Assembly (NCBI RefSeq): GCF_009733535.1
Contig: NZ_SMMI01000010.1
Location: 62,001 to 126,000 of the forward strand
Source of the DNA: Sphingobacterium endophyticum
Lineage (GTDB): Bacteria > Bacteroidota > Bacteroidia > Sphingobacteriales > Sphingobacteriaceae
Direction of reading: 5' to 3'
DNA length: 64,000 nucleotides
The notes beneath the pieces are model-generated. The model was not told the origin of the DNA. It saw only the letters and a list, made by a program, of their open reading frames with translations, and made no database searches. A program made the translations under genes and the position numbers. Positions 8,417 through 16,141 of the stretch are shown here, piece after piece (position 1 is the first letter of the stretch; each line of letters opens with the position of its first letter).

Positions 8417-8520
8417 CAAACATGATAAAACATTACAATGTTTGCATGTTACTTCCCTCAAAATAACATAGGTTTATAATTGGTTAGCGTAGAAGCTCCT
8501 CGCCCGGGGAGCTTCTTCCA
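8417..8520 (+). ncRNA. Candidate structured small RNA
   Basis: Three consecutive perfect hairpins lie in a gene-free stretch: CAAACAT/ATGTTTG (8417-8423 with 8438-8444), ATGTTA/TAACAT (8446-8451 with 8464-8469, C-rich loop CTTCCCTCAAAA), and the GC-rich AGAAGCTCC/GGAGCTTCT (8491-8499 with 8508-8516). The third could be the terminator, though its tail (TCCATTT) is weak in T. A -7-like element lies just before. No long ORF is present. The rest of the gap (8521-8691) is AT-rich and shows nothing I can name. I do not recognise a known RNA family. Confidence 0.35.
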
Positions 8521-8691
8521 TTTATAAGCCCTTCTAAATTTTAATTCTAATTTCTAATTTTTCAAAAATAATAACAATTCTTGTGATATTAATAATCAAT
8601 TGGTAAAATTATGTCATTTTTTTTAACAGTTTTACATTGATGTATAGAACAAGTATTTTTCGTACATTCGTTTTGATCACATTTGCTCGCT

Positions 8692-9735
8692 ATGAAAGAA
8701 GATGATGTAAAGATTTCGCGCAAAAAACCAATATTTCCTGTTGGACCAGGATTGTTGAAATACTTAAAAGCCTATCAAAGAGATGGTAAGCTCCCATTGG
8801 CATATTCTGACCTTTTGAACTTTCAAGAAACCATTCCTTCATTGGATAAATTTGGAAATGATACGCTTTGGGAAATCCCTTTATATCCTCCCTATGTACA
8901 AGATGTATTATATGATCAGCTTAAAATTGTTTATGCGCAACTTAAAGCATCAGGAAATACGAGAATTGTGCAGCATAAGGTTATTGAAAAAATAGAATTT
9001 TGTGCATTTGGAAATACGCATCCATTCCGTATAAAAATAGTAAACAGACTAAATGACGTCTATGATTACTTCTATATTAAACAAGCAGATGCCTCACGGA
9101 TTTATGGCTTGGAGCTTGAAGAAATAGTCTCCCCGAATCAAGTTAATTACCTTTATGATCGAGAAACATTAGTAGAAGAGCATATCGTTGGAATTCCGGG
9201 GGATACTTTTGCTAAGACTAGAATGGATGCACCAGATTATAATCAAACTCGAATAGCAAAAGAATTTGTCAAATTCAATGAAAGATGTGTAATTTCCATG
9301 CTTGGCGACATGCGTGCTTATAATTTTGTTATGCAAATAACCCCTGACTTTGATGATTTTCAATTTAGGATAAGAGCAATTGACTTTGACCAACAATTCT
9401 ATGAAGGAAATATTAAAGTTTATTTACCTCAGTTCTTTAAGGAAAACCTTCCTTACGTAAAACTTTCCATGGACCATCTAAATGAGAAAACTGTTCTTCA
9501 ATATCAACAAGAAGAAAGATCTTCCATAGTGCACCGTGTAAGAAGCGAAAGACATCGCATTAAAGATTTAAGGGACGCATCAAGTACGCAGCAACTATCG
9601 ACTAAAGAAAACATCGAAAAGTTGAGAGAGGGGTATGCAAAGTATTATGAAAATGATCAATATTATCGATGTCATTCAATGACTGATATTATTGAATTGA
9701 ATGTAAAGAATGTAATTCGTCAAGTTCAGCTCTAA
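8692..9735 (+). CDS. Uncharacterised protein with protein-kinase-like motifs
   Basis: I do not recognise the family by name. The 347-residue protein has no signal peptide or membrane segment. Its motif order resembles a kinase fold: a beta-strand lysine K130 (FYIK130QAD), an EEHIVG hinge-like stretch, a catalytic-loop-like GD206MRAYN211 (D-x4-N, as in protein and small-molecule kinases), and D231-F-D 25 residues later in the place of DFG. The C-terminal third is charged and helical (about 275-330). The first ATG, at 8692, is chosen; a TTG lies three codons earlier. It converges on ruvC, and the two overlap by 4 bases. The kinase reading is an inference. Confidence 0.75.
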   Translation: MKEDDVKISRKKPIFPVGPGLLKYLKAYQRDGKLPLAYSDLLNFQETIPSLDKFGNDTLWEIPLYPPYVQDVLYDQLKIVYAQLKASGNTRIVQHKVIEKIEFCAFGNTHPFRIKIVNRLNDVYDYFYIKQADASRIYGLELEEIVSPNQVNYLYDRETLVEEHIVGIPGDTFAKTRMDAPDYNQTRIAKEFVKFNERCVISMLGDMRAYNFVMQITPDFDDFQFRIRAIDFDQQFYEGNIKVYLPQFFKENLPYVKLSMDHLNEKTVLQYQQEERSSIVHRVRSERHRIKDLRDASSTQQLSTKENIEKLREGYAKYYENDQYYRCHSMTDIIELNVKNVIRQVQL

Positions 9736-10295
9736 CGTATTCTTTTTTGGTTGTCTTTGACAAAAGCTTCCCAGCCTGTGTAGTTTTTACTTCCGCTAGA
9801 AAGATTTTGTTGGAAAGCGTGACATACAGCAACAGCCAAACCATCAGTAGCATCTAGGAACTCGGGAGTTTCTTTAAAGCTTAAAAGAGTTTGAAGCATA
9901 GAAGCAACTTGTTCTTTGCTTGCGTTTCCATTACCGGTAACAGATTGTTTAATTTTTCTTGGTGAATACTCGAAAATAGGAATGTCGGAATTTAATGCAG
10001 CAGCCATGGCCACACCTTGTGCACGACCTAATTTAAGCATGACTTGAATGTTCTTGCCGTAAAAGGGTGCTTCCAAAGCAACACAATCAGGCTTGTATTC
10101 CGCTATCAAGGCACTAGTTTTCTTAAAGATTCGCTGCAGTTTTAAAGCATGATCATCAAGATGTCCCATTTTAATTACGCCAAGGGTAATCAATGAGATC
10201 TTTTTATTAACCTCCTTTAATATACCATATCCCAAAACCACTGTCCCTGGGTCAATTCCTAAAATAATTCGCTCTTTCGCAGGTTCCTTTTGCAT
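9732..10295 (-). CDS. ruvC: Crossover junction endodeoxyribonuclease RuvC
   Basis: Resolves Holliday junctions together with RuvAB. The 187-residue protein has an RNase H-like fold with acidic catalytic residues D15 (ILGID15PG), E75 (ALE75APFYG) and D148/D151 (D148ATD151GLAVA). The ATG at 10295 places the first catalytic strand near residue 11 as in other RuvC proteins; an open frame extends 9 codons further upstream. ruvA and ruvB are not in the window. Its 3' end overlaps the convergent kinase-like gene by 4 bases. Confidence 0.93.
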   Translation of the reverse strand: MQKEPAKERIILGIDPGTVVLGYGILKEVNKKISLITLGVIKMGHLDDHALKLQRIFKKTSALIAEYKPDCVALEAPFYGKNIQVMLKLGRAQGVAMAAALNSDIPIFEYSPRKIKQSVTGNGNASKEQVASMLQTLLSFKETPEFLDATDGLAVAVCHAFQQNLSSGSKNYTGWEAFVKDNQKRIR

Positions 10296-10382
10296 ACTGC
10301 AATAATACGATTTTCTAAACATTGCTGTCTAAAAACGGTTATTAATTAAAAAATTATTAAAATTGTGCTTTCTTAAGCAAAA

Positions 10383-11357
10383 TTGACAAAGACACAGCGA
10401 AAATATCTCAATCTATTGATTAAAATAGCTATAGTAGCTCTAGCCATGTGGTTTGTGGTTACTAAGGTGAATAATCAAAAAAATCTAAGAGAATTTGAAC
10501 ATTTAATAAATCAGGTAGATCCAACAACCATTCGATTAGTTCTTACTGCAGTCTTTATTCTCATGTTTGTCAATTGGTTTCTTGAGGTCATAAAATGGCG
10601 ATACCTAAGTCGAAGAATAGAACCGTTAGGATTATGGAAGGCGATTAAATCTGTTTTTTGTGGGCTTACATGGGCGATATTCACTCCGAACCGAATAGGG
10701 GAGTATGGGGGACGGGTAATGCTTCTCAAACCAGAGAATCGAGCCTCCGGAGCCGTAGCAATGGGAGTGGGCTTATTTGCTCAACTCGTGCTGACAAGTA
10801 TCTTTGGCGCATTGAGTATTGCTTGGTTTGTTACAACGTTTCTTGAAACTCCAACTTCTGTAGATTTTGGAGTATGGCTAATTGCGATTATTTATGCTTT
10901 AGCCTTCCTGATTCTTTATTTTAATGTTGCTTGGGTAGACTATCTTGTAGGTAAAGTGAAATTCCTTGCAAAGATAAAACCTTTCTTTGCAGTGCTCGAG
11001 GATTTTACAATCAAAGAATTAGCTCATGTTCTTTTACTCTCAGCATTCAGATTTGGAATTTTTACCTCACAGTATATCATATTGATGTTGGTGTTTCTGC
11101 CAGAGTTGCCCTTTGTTTCTATGGTACTCATGATATTCATTATGTTTTTTATTCAATCAGCAGTACCTTCTTTAGATATTTTTGACTTTAGTGTTCGTAG
11201 TTTTGTAGCAAGCAATTTGTATGCTTATATTACAACGCAAGAAATTGCTGTCATGGCAATTGTATCCTGTGTTTGGTTTGTGAATCTTATATTTCCAGCT
11301 ATTATCGGAGCATTTTTTGTATTTAATGTGAATTATATCAGTGATAATAAATCTTAG
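10383..11357 (+). CDS. UPF0104/YbhN-type membrane protein (lysylphosphatidylglycerol synthase TM-like)
   Basis: A polytopic inner-membrane protein of 324 residues with about 7-8 hydrophobic segments. Motifs WAIFTPNRIGEYGGR (about 98-112) and the late SLDIFDFSVRS region are those of the AglD/YbhN/MprF-membrane-domain family, which is associated with lipid or glycolipid handling. It probably starts at the TTG at 10383; the next in-frame ATG is 21 codons inside, within the first hydrophobic helix. It overlaps the following glycosyltransferase gene by 17 bases. Its substrate is unknown. Confidence 0.82.
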   Translation: MTKTQRKYLNLLIKIAIVALAMWFVVTKVNNQKNLREFEHLINQVDPTTIRLVLTAVFILMFVNWFLEVIKWRYLSRRIEPLGLWKAIKSVFCGLTWAIFTPNRIGEYGGRVMLLKPENRASGAVAMGVGLFAQLVLTSIFGALSIAWFVTTFLETPTSVDFGVWLIAIIYALAFLILYFNVAWVDYLVGKVKFLAKIKPFFAVLEDFTIKELAHVLLLSAFRFGIFTSQYIILMLVFLPELPFVSMVLMIFIMFFIQSAVPSLDIFDFSVRSFVASNLYAYITTQEIAVMAIVSCVWFVNLIFPAIIGAFFVFNVNYISDNKS

Positions 11358-12474
11358 TTTTTTTCTTTTTATCATGACCATTGTTTATGTGGTCTTGGTG
11401 TTGTATATGCGAAATGGATGGATGAAACTTCCTTATTTTCATCCCGGGAAATTCATTCCTCATTCAAAAGTTACGGTCATTATCGCAGCAAGAAATGAGG
11501 AAGAGAATATTGCCAAGATTTTAGATTGCATCGGGTCCCAGGAATTTCCAAAAGAACAATTAGAGGTCATTGTGGTTGATGACCATTCAACCGATAAAAC
11601 AGGGGAGATTGTTTTAAGTTATGCCAATCAGGGAGTGAAATTAATAACCCTTAATGAAGGGAATAAATTGAATTCATATAAGAAGTTCGCAATTAATAAA
11701 GCTATTAACGTAGCTACAGGAGATGTGATCATTACCACGGATGCTGATTGCCGAATGGGACCAAAATGGATTTTGAGTATCATCCAGTATATGGAAACAG
11801 AGAACAAATTAATGGTGTCCTCCCCTGTCTGTTATGATGAGGAAAAATCATATTTCGAAAGATTGCAGACACTTGAATTTTTATATTTAATAGGATTAGG
11901 TGCTGCTGGTATAGGAAATGGTAACCCCACAACTTGTAATGGGGCAAACTTAGCCTACAAAAAGTCTCTGTTTTTTGAAATGGGTGGATTTAATGGGATT
12001 GATGAATTAGCCTCTGGTGATGACGAATTATTGCTTCATAAAGTTGCTGAGAAGAATGCAGATCGGATTGGATTCTGTAAATCTATTGATGCTGTAGTCT
12101 ACACGGATGCAAAGGAAAACCTAAAATCATTTTTAAGCCAAAGGAAAAGATGGGCATCCAAAAGTACCAAATACAAAGACAAAAAAGTTGTAATCCTTGG
12201 AGTCAGTATTTGGCTTTTTAATTTATCCTTTTTGCTCAGTCTATTGTTCTTGATTTTTGGAATCTACGATGCAAGTGAATTAGTGCTCACATCCTTATTC
12301 ATGAAGTTCTTGGTCGAATTAGCTTTCCTTTATCCAATTCTGAATTTTGTAAATAGAAAGGAACTATTGTGGAAGCTTCCTTTATTAACCGTTATCCATT
12401 CCCTTTATTTTGTCTACATAGGAATTGTGGGTAATATCGGTAAGTATGATTGGAAAGGTAGGACCGTAAAATAG
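11341..12474 (+). CDS. Membrane-anchored family 2 glycosyltransferase
   Basis: A 377-residue GT-A glycosyltransferase. It has an N-terminal membrane anchor (about 1-22), the nucleotide-sugar fold with VTVIIAARNEEENI, VVDDHSTD and TTDADCRM (the D-x-D metal site), the acceptor-side GDDE and the QRKRWASK motif typical of processive GT2 enzymes, and three C-terminal hydrophobic segments. The frame starts at a GTG at 11341 inside the end of the previous gene, giving a 17-base overlap and likely translational coupling. With the UPF0104 neighbour it may build or move a glycolipid. Confidence 0.85.
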   Translation: MIINLSFFLFIMTIVYVVLVLYMRNGWMKLPYFHPGKFIPHSKVTVIIAARNEEENIAKILDCIGSQEFPKEQLEVIVVDDHSTDKTGEIVLSYANQGVKLITLNEGNKLNSYKKFAINKAINVATGDVIITTDADCRMGPKWILSIIQYMETENKLMVSSPVCYDEEKSYFERLQTLEFLYLIGLGAAGIGNGNPTTCNGANLAYKKSLFFEMGGFNGIDELASGDDELLLHKVAEKNADRIGFCKSIDAVVYTDAKENLKSFLSQRKRWASKSTKYKDKKVVILGVSIWLFNLSFLLSLLFLIFGIYDASELVLTSLFMKFLVELAFLYPILNFVNRKELLWKLPLLTVIHSLYFVYIGIVGNIGKYDWKGRTVK

Positions 12475-12475
12475 A

Positions 12476-13222
12476 TTAATTATTTTCTTCTTTTACTTTT
12501 TCGCGGATTAAATCTTCTGCTTTTTTAACAATCTCTTCCGCGTTTAATCCTGTGGTATCAATAGGATCTAAAACTTCCCATGTCATGTGAGTAAATGGCC
12601 TTAATGGAAAAGCTCCCCATTCAACCATCTTGTAAGATCCGTTGATTGCAATAGGAACAACCAATGCTTCAGGGTTTTTCTTCAATAATGTAGCAATTCC
12701 ACCCACTGAAAAGGTTTTCATTTTCCCTGTTTTAGTTCTTGTGCCTTCGGGAAAGATAAATGCAGACCAGTTATTTTTCTTCATATTATTGGCAAGCGTC
12801 AGAATTTCTGCGATTGATTGCTTTGGATCTTTCCTGTCAATGTTTGCTGCACCGCCATGTTTCAAATTAAAGGAGATGCTGGGAATATTGGCAGTCATTA
12901 ATTCAATTTTTGATATGAATTTGCCATGAAATCTCCTTAAAAAATAAATCAATGGTGGAATGTCATAAGTACTTTGATGGTTTGCAATAAAAACAATGGG
13001 TTTTCCTACAGGGATATTTTTATTATCAATAAATTGTGTTCTATTGAAAAGAGTGTAGTTACATGCGACAAGGAATCCATTTAATATGTCCACACTTTTT
13101 TTATGAGCAGCATACCCACCAAGTTTAAGACATAACCACTGAATGGGATGAAAAATAAGCAATGATAATGCAAAACAAATGTAAAAAATTGGAGTAAGGA
13201 TAAAACCTAATAGCTTTCTCAT
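12476..13222 (-). CDS. plsC: 1-acyl-sn-glycerol-3-phosphate acyltransferase (PlsC family)
   Basis: Acylates lysophosphatidic acid or a related lipid at the membrane. The 248-residue protein has an N-terminal hydrophobic segment, the catalytic NHQSTYD motif (H-x4-D) and FPEGTRTKTGK, both hallmarks of PlsC. The ATG at 13222 leaves a short positively charged start before the membrane helix; an open frame with another start lies 7 codons upstream. It is convergent with the glycosyltransferase, with one base between the stops and no terminator visible. Confidence 0.9.
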   Translation of the reverse strand: MRKLLGFILTPIFYICFALSLLIFHPIQWLCLKLGGYAAHKKSVDILNGFLVACNYTLFNRTQFIDNKNIPVGKPIVFIANHQSTYDIPPLIYFLRRFHGKFISKIELMTANIPSISFNLKHGGAANIDRKDPKQSIAEILTLANNMKKNNWSAFIFPEGTRTKTGKMKTFSVGGIATLLKKNPEALVVPIAINGSYKMVEWGAFPLRPFTHMTWEVLDPIDTTGLNAEEIVKKAEDLIREKVKEENN

Positions 13223-13358
13223 GTTCAATCTAAAATTCAGCAAATATACAAATAAGTCTATTTCAAAGCATTTAACAATTATTAACCTAATTAATGTTTA
13301 GTCGTTGTTGAATAATATTAAAACATTTTTTAAATTTATTAATATTTATATTTATAAT

Positions 13359-13628
13359 ATGAAATTTCCTATTCAATGTCCAGCTTGCAATACTGAAATG
13401 ACTGTTGTCAAATTACATTGTGAAAACTGTGAAACTGAAGTTTCTGGCAAGTTCAACTTTCCTCTTTTAATGCGCTTGGAACCGGAAGAACAAGAATTCA
13501 TAATTGAGTTTTTGCTCAATTCCGGAAGTTTAAAGGAAATGGCCAATAAATTGGGTAAGAGTTATCCAACTGTAAGGAATAAATTAGATGAGTTGATTGA
13601 TAAAGTGAAAACATTACAACCTAAATAA
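13359..13628 (+). CDS. DUF2089-like zinc-ribbon/helix-turn-helix protein
   Basis: An 89-residue protein. Residues 1-30 hold a zinc ribbon (CPACNTEM then CENCETEVSG, two C-x2-C knuckles). Residues 40-85 form a helix-turn-helix-like region (NSGSLKEMANKLGKSYPTVRNKLDEL). This architecture is that of DUF2089 proteins, thought to be small DNA-binding regulators. The ATG at 13359 is chosen over an upstream extension of low-complexity residues. It heads a closely packed group: the next gene starts 1 base after its stop. A regulatory role over the following membrane genes is an inference. Confidence 0.8.
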   Translation: MKFPIQCPACNTEMTVVKLHCENCETEVSGKFNFPLLMRLEPEEQEFIIEFLLNSGSLKEMANKLGKSYPTVRNKLDELIDKVKTLQPK

Positions 13629-13629
13629 A

Positions 13630-14094
13630 ATGAAAAGCTTTAAAGAAACACAAAACATGTTTGCTACTTGGTTGCTATTAATCCTGTTACCCATTATTGG
13701 ATACCAGATTTATCAGGATTTATCCAACCAAGAAGATTTATTTAGAAATCCAGCAATTCTAATTACTACGGTTGTAATTATTGGGTTAATATTTCTCCGC
13801 TTAAAAACGAACTATACAGCGCAAGGAATCCATATTGTTTTTATCCCATTTGTATGGAAAAAATTTATTTCTTGGGATGACATAGCTCATGCCTATATGC
13901 GTGAATATGGAATTTCTGACTTTGGAGGTTGGGGGTATCGATTTGGAAAGGACGGAAGAGCATTCACTGCTAAGGGTAATAAAGGAATCCAATTGGTTTT
14001 AAAAGATAGTAGCAAGGTATTGATAGGAACGCAATATCCTGAGAAACTGCAAGAGATTATTAACCTGTATAAACCGTACAAAGATGAGTTCTAA
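13630..14094 (+). CDS. Small membrane protein with PH-like C-terminal domain
   Basis: A 154-residue protein of unknown function. Two hydrophobic segments (about 12-28 and 42-58) are followed by a soluble part whose strand pattern (FVWKKFISWDDI, then GKDGRAFTAKGNKGIQLVL) resembles bacterial PH-like membrane proteins. It sits between the DUF2089-like gene (1 base gap) and the Yip1-like gene (11-base overlap), so the three are almost surely translated from one mRNA. No catalytic motif is seen. Confidence 0.72.
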   Translation: MKSFKETQNMFATWLLLILLPIIGYQIYQDLSNQEDLFRNPAILITTVVIIGLIFLRLKTNYTAQGIHIVFIPFVWKKFISWDDIAHAYMREYGISDFGGWGYRFGKDGRAFTAKGNKGIQLVLKDSSKVLIGTQYPEKLQEIINLYKPYKDEF

Positions 14095-14683
14095 GAATCT
14101 TTTAAATATCTTTTTAAATCCATTTGAGGATATAAAAAGTAATACCCTTTTAGTAATTGGTACAATAGGATTTATCCTACTCAGTATATTGGGTTATTTT
14201 TTTCATTTTATTAATGATGGAATTATTCAAATACACCCATCAGTAACTAAAGAATTTTGGAAATATTTAGTTAACGGATCAATAAATACTCTTAGTCTTA
14301 CTGTTATTCTCTTCCTATATGGTAAAATGGTTAATAATAAAACAAGGGCCGAGGATGTCCTAATTGCTGTTTTAATTGCCCAGATTGCCTTGATATTTAT
14401 TGTTGTGGTAAGCTTAAATCCATATTCCACGGAAATTAGCCAAAATATACTGCAAGAAATTGAAAAGGGGAATATTGCACATTTGAAAATTGAAACAACG
14501 AGTTTAATTATTCTAACGATTAGTGGGATTATAGGCATTGTTTTCTTGTATTATTTCTTTCATCTATTAGTAATAGGAATGAAAGTTGCCATAAATAGTA
14601 AAAAGTTATCACACACGATTGTTATCGTGGTACTAACACTTGTCCTTGACATGATATTAAAGATTACATATCCTTATTTATAA
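14084..14683 (+). CDS. Yip1-like five-helix membrane protein
   Basis: A 199-residue integral membrane protein with about five hydrophobic segments (22-42, 63-83, 92-114, 146-166 and 178-196). The opening NIFLNPFEDIKS and the helix layout resemble bacterial YIP1-domain proteins, but the match is by appearance only. It overlaps the previous gene by 11 bases and is followed 3 bases later by the hydrolase gene. Function unknown. Confidence 0.7.
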   Translation: MSSKNLLNIFLNPFEDIKSNTLLVIGTIGFILLSILGYFFHFINDGIIQIHPSVTKEFWKYLVNGSINTLSLTVILFLYGKMVNNKTRAEDVLIAVLIAQIALIFIVVVSLNPYSTEISQNILQEIEKGNIAHLKIETTSLIILTISGIIGIVFLYYFFHLLVIGMKVAINSKKLSHTIVIVVLTLVLDMILKITYPYL

Positions 14684-14686
14684 GAA

Positions 14687-16051
14687 ATGAGAAAGTATAT
14701 TTTATTATTGGTTTCGATCTGTTGCTTTTCACTGGGATTTTCGCAATCGTTCGAAGGTAATTGGAAGGGAGTCTTGCAAGTTTCAGGAATGGATTTGCCC
14801 TTAATTTTTGAATTTAAATACAATGGAAGTTGGGAAGGGACAATGCAAAGTCCAAAGCAAGCTCCAAATAAATTCCCGTTAAGCAGTTTACGTGCAGAGG
14901 GAGATTCAATTTTTGTTGAATTAAAAAACATGGGGGTGAAGTACTCAGGAAAAATTTCTTCAGATCGTCATGCGGTAGACGGTCAATTTGAACAAGGTCA
15001 ATTAAAAGCAAACCTTCAATTAAAGAAGTTAACCGCAGATGAAGCTGATCAAGTTGGAAGTTTTAAACGTTCCCAACGAGTTAATCCACCATATAGTTAT
15101 GATACTGTAGACGTAACTTTTGAAAACTCAATTGATAAAGTGAGCCTTTCAGGTACGATTACAAAACCCAAAATACCGGGAAAATACCCTGCAGTAATAT
15201 TGGTTTCTGGTAGCGGTCCTCAAGATCGTAATGAAACCCTAATGGGGCATGAACCTTTCAAAATATTAGCAGACTATTTGACTAAGAATAATATTGTCGT
15301 TCTTCGATATGATGATAGGGGGGTAGGCAAATCCAAAGGAGATTTTAGTAAAAGTACAACAGGTGACTTTGGAAAAGATGCCCTTGCAGCTTTAAACTTT
15401 TTGAGAAAACATCCGCAGGTTGATCCTTTGAAGGTTGGGATTATTGGACACAGTGAGGGTGGACTTATCGCTACCATTCTTGCAGGGCAACAAGCTAGTG
15501 GCTTGAATTTCATTGTGACTTTGGCAGGACCAACAATTAAGATGGACTCTTTAATGTTGCTTCAGAATGAAGCTGTCTTGAAATCTCAAGGAAAATCTAT
15601 TTCAAAAGAAGATTTAGCAATGATTAAGCGGAATTATGAAATTATGGCTTCAGATATGCCAAGTGATAAGGCATTTGATGCTATTAGAAATAATATGAAA
15701 TCAATCAAAGGAAGTCAAAATTTAGAGAGTGCAAATGAAATCGCTTCTTTAGTCACACCATGGTTTCGTCATTTCATAAAAATAGACCCTATCCCTTTTA
15801 TAAGAAAAATTAAAATCCCTGTTTTTGCCGCCTTTGGAGGTAAGGATGTACAAGTGCCTGCAATTCAAAATATGGAAAGTCTTAAGAATAACCTTCCTAA
15901 AAATAAATTGGATCGATTTACAATTTATCCGAGTTTTAATCACCTATTCCAAAATGCAAATACAGGAGCAGTTTCGGAATATATAGAGATTGAAGAAACG
16001 ATGAATCCTGAATTAATGAAAGATATCACCCAATGGATTAAAACCCTCTAA
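14687..16051 (+). CDS. Secreted alpha/beta hydrolase
   Basis: A 454-residue exported hydrolase. It has a cleavable signal peptide (about 1-19, ending GFSQS) and an N-terminal beta-rich domain (about 20-125). The alpha/beta hydrolase domain carries the oxyanion region SGSGPQDRNE and the nucleophile elbow GHS256EGG; the late ASP and HIS are probably in FGGKDVQVP and SFNHLFQ. Bacteroidota encode many such proteins, acting as esterases or peptidases; the substrate is not predictable. It is the last gene of the DUF2089 operon and is followed by a strong terminator. Confidence 0.87.
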   Translation: MRKYILLLVSICCFSLGFSQSFEGNWKGVLQVSGMDLPLIFEFKYNGSWEGTMQSPKQAPNKFPLSSLRAEGDSIFVELKNMGVKYSGKISSDRHAVDGQFEQGQLKANLQLKKLTADEADQVGSFKRSQRVNPPYSYDTVDVTFENSIDKVSLSGTITKPKIPGKYPAVILVSGSGPQDRNETLMGHEPFKILADYLTKNNIVVLRYDDRGVGKSKGDFSKSTTGDFGKDALAALNFLRKHPQVDPLKVGIIGHSEGGLIATILAGQQASGLNFIVTLAGPTIKMDSLMLLQNEAVLKSQGKSISKEDLAMIKRNYEIMASDMPSDKAFDAIRNNMKSIKGSQNLESANEIASLVTPWFRHFIKIDPIPFIRKIKIPVFAAFGGKDVQVPAIQNMESLKNNLPKNKLDRFTIYPSFNHLFQNANTGAVSEYIEIEETMNPELMKDITQWIKTL

Positions 16052-16064
16052 AACGAGGAAATAT

Positions 16065-16103
16065 AAAAAAATCCGTTCCAATTGTTGTGGAACGGATTTT
16101 TTT
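16065..16103. terminator. Bidirectional terminator
   Basis: TCCGTTCCA (16072-16080) pairs perfectly with TGGAACGGA (16088-16096). An A-run on the left and a T-run on the right extend the stem. It serves both the alpha/beta hydrolase gene and the convergent SusD-type gene. Confidence 0.9.
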
Positions 16104-16141
16104 GTAATGATATCCGCCTATTGGCGAATTATCCTGTATGT

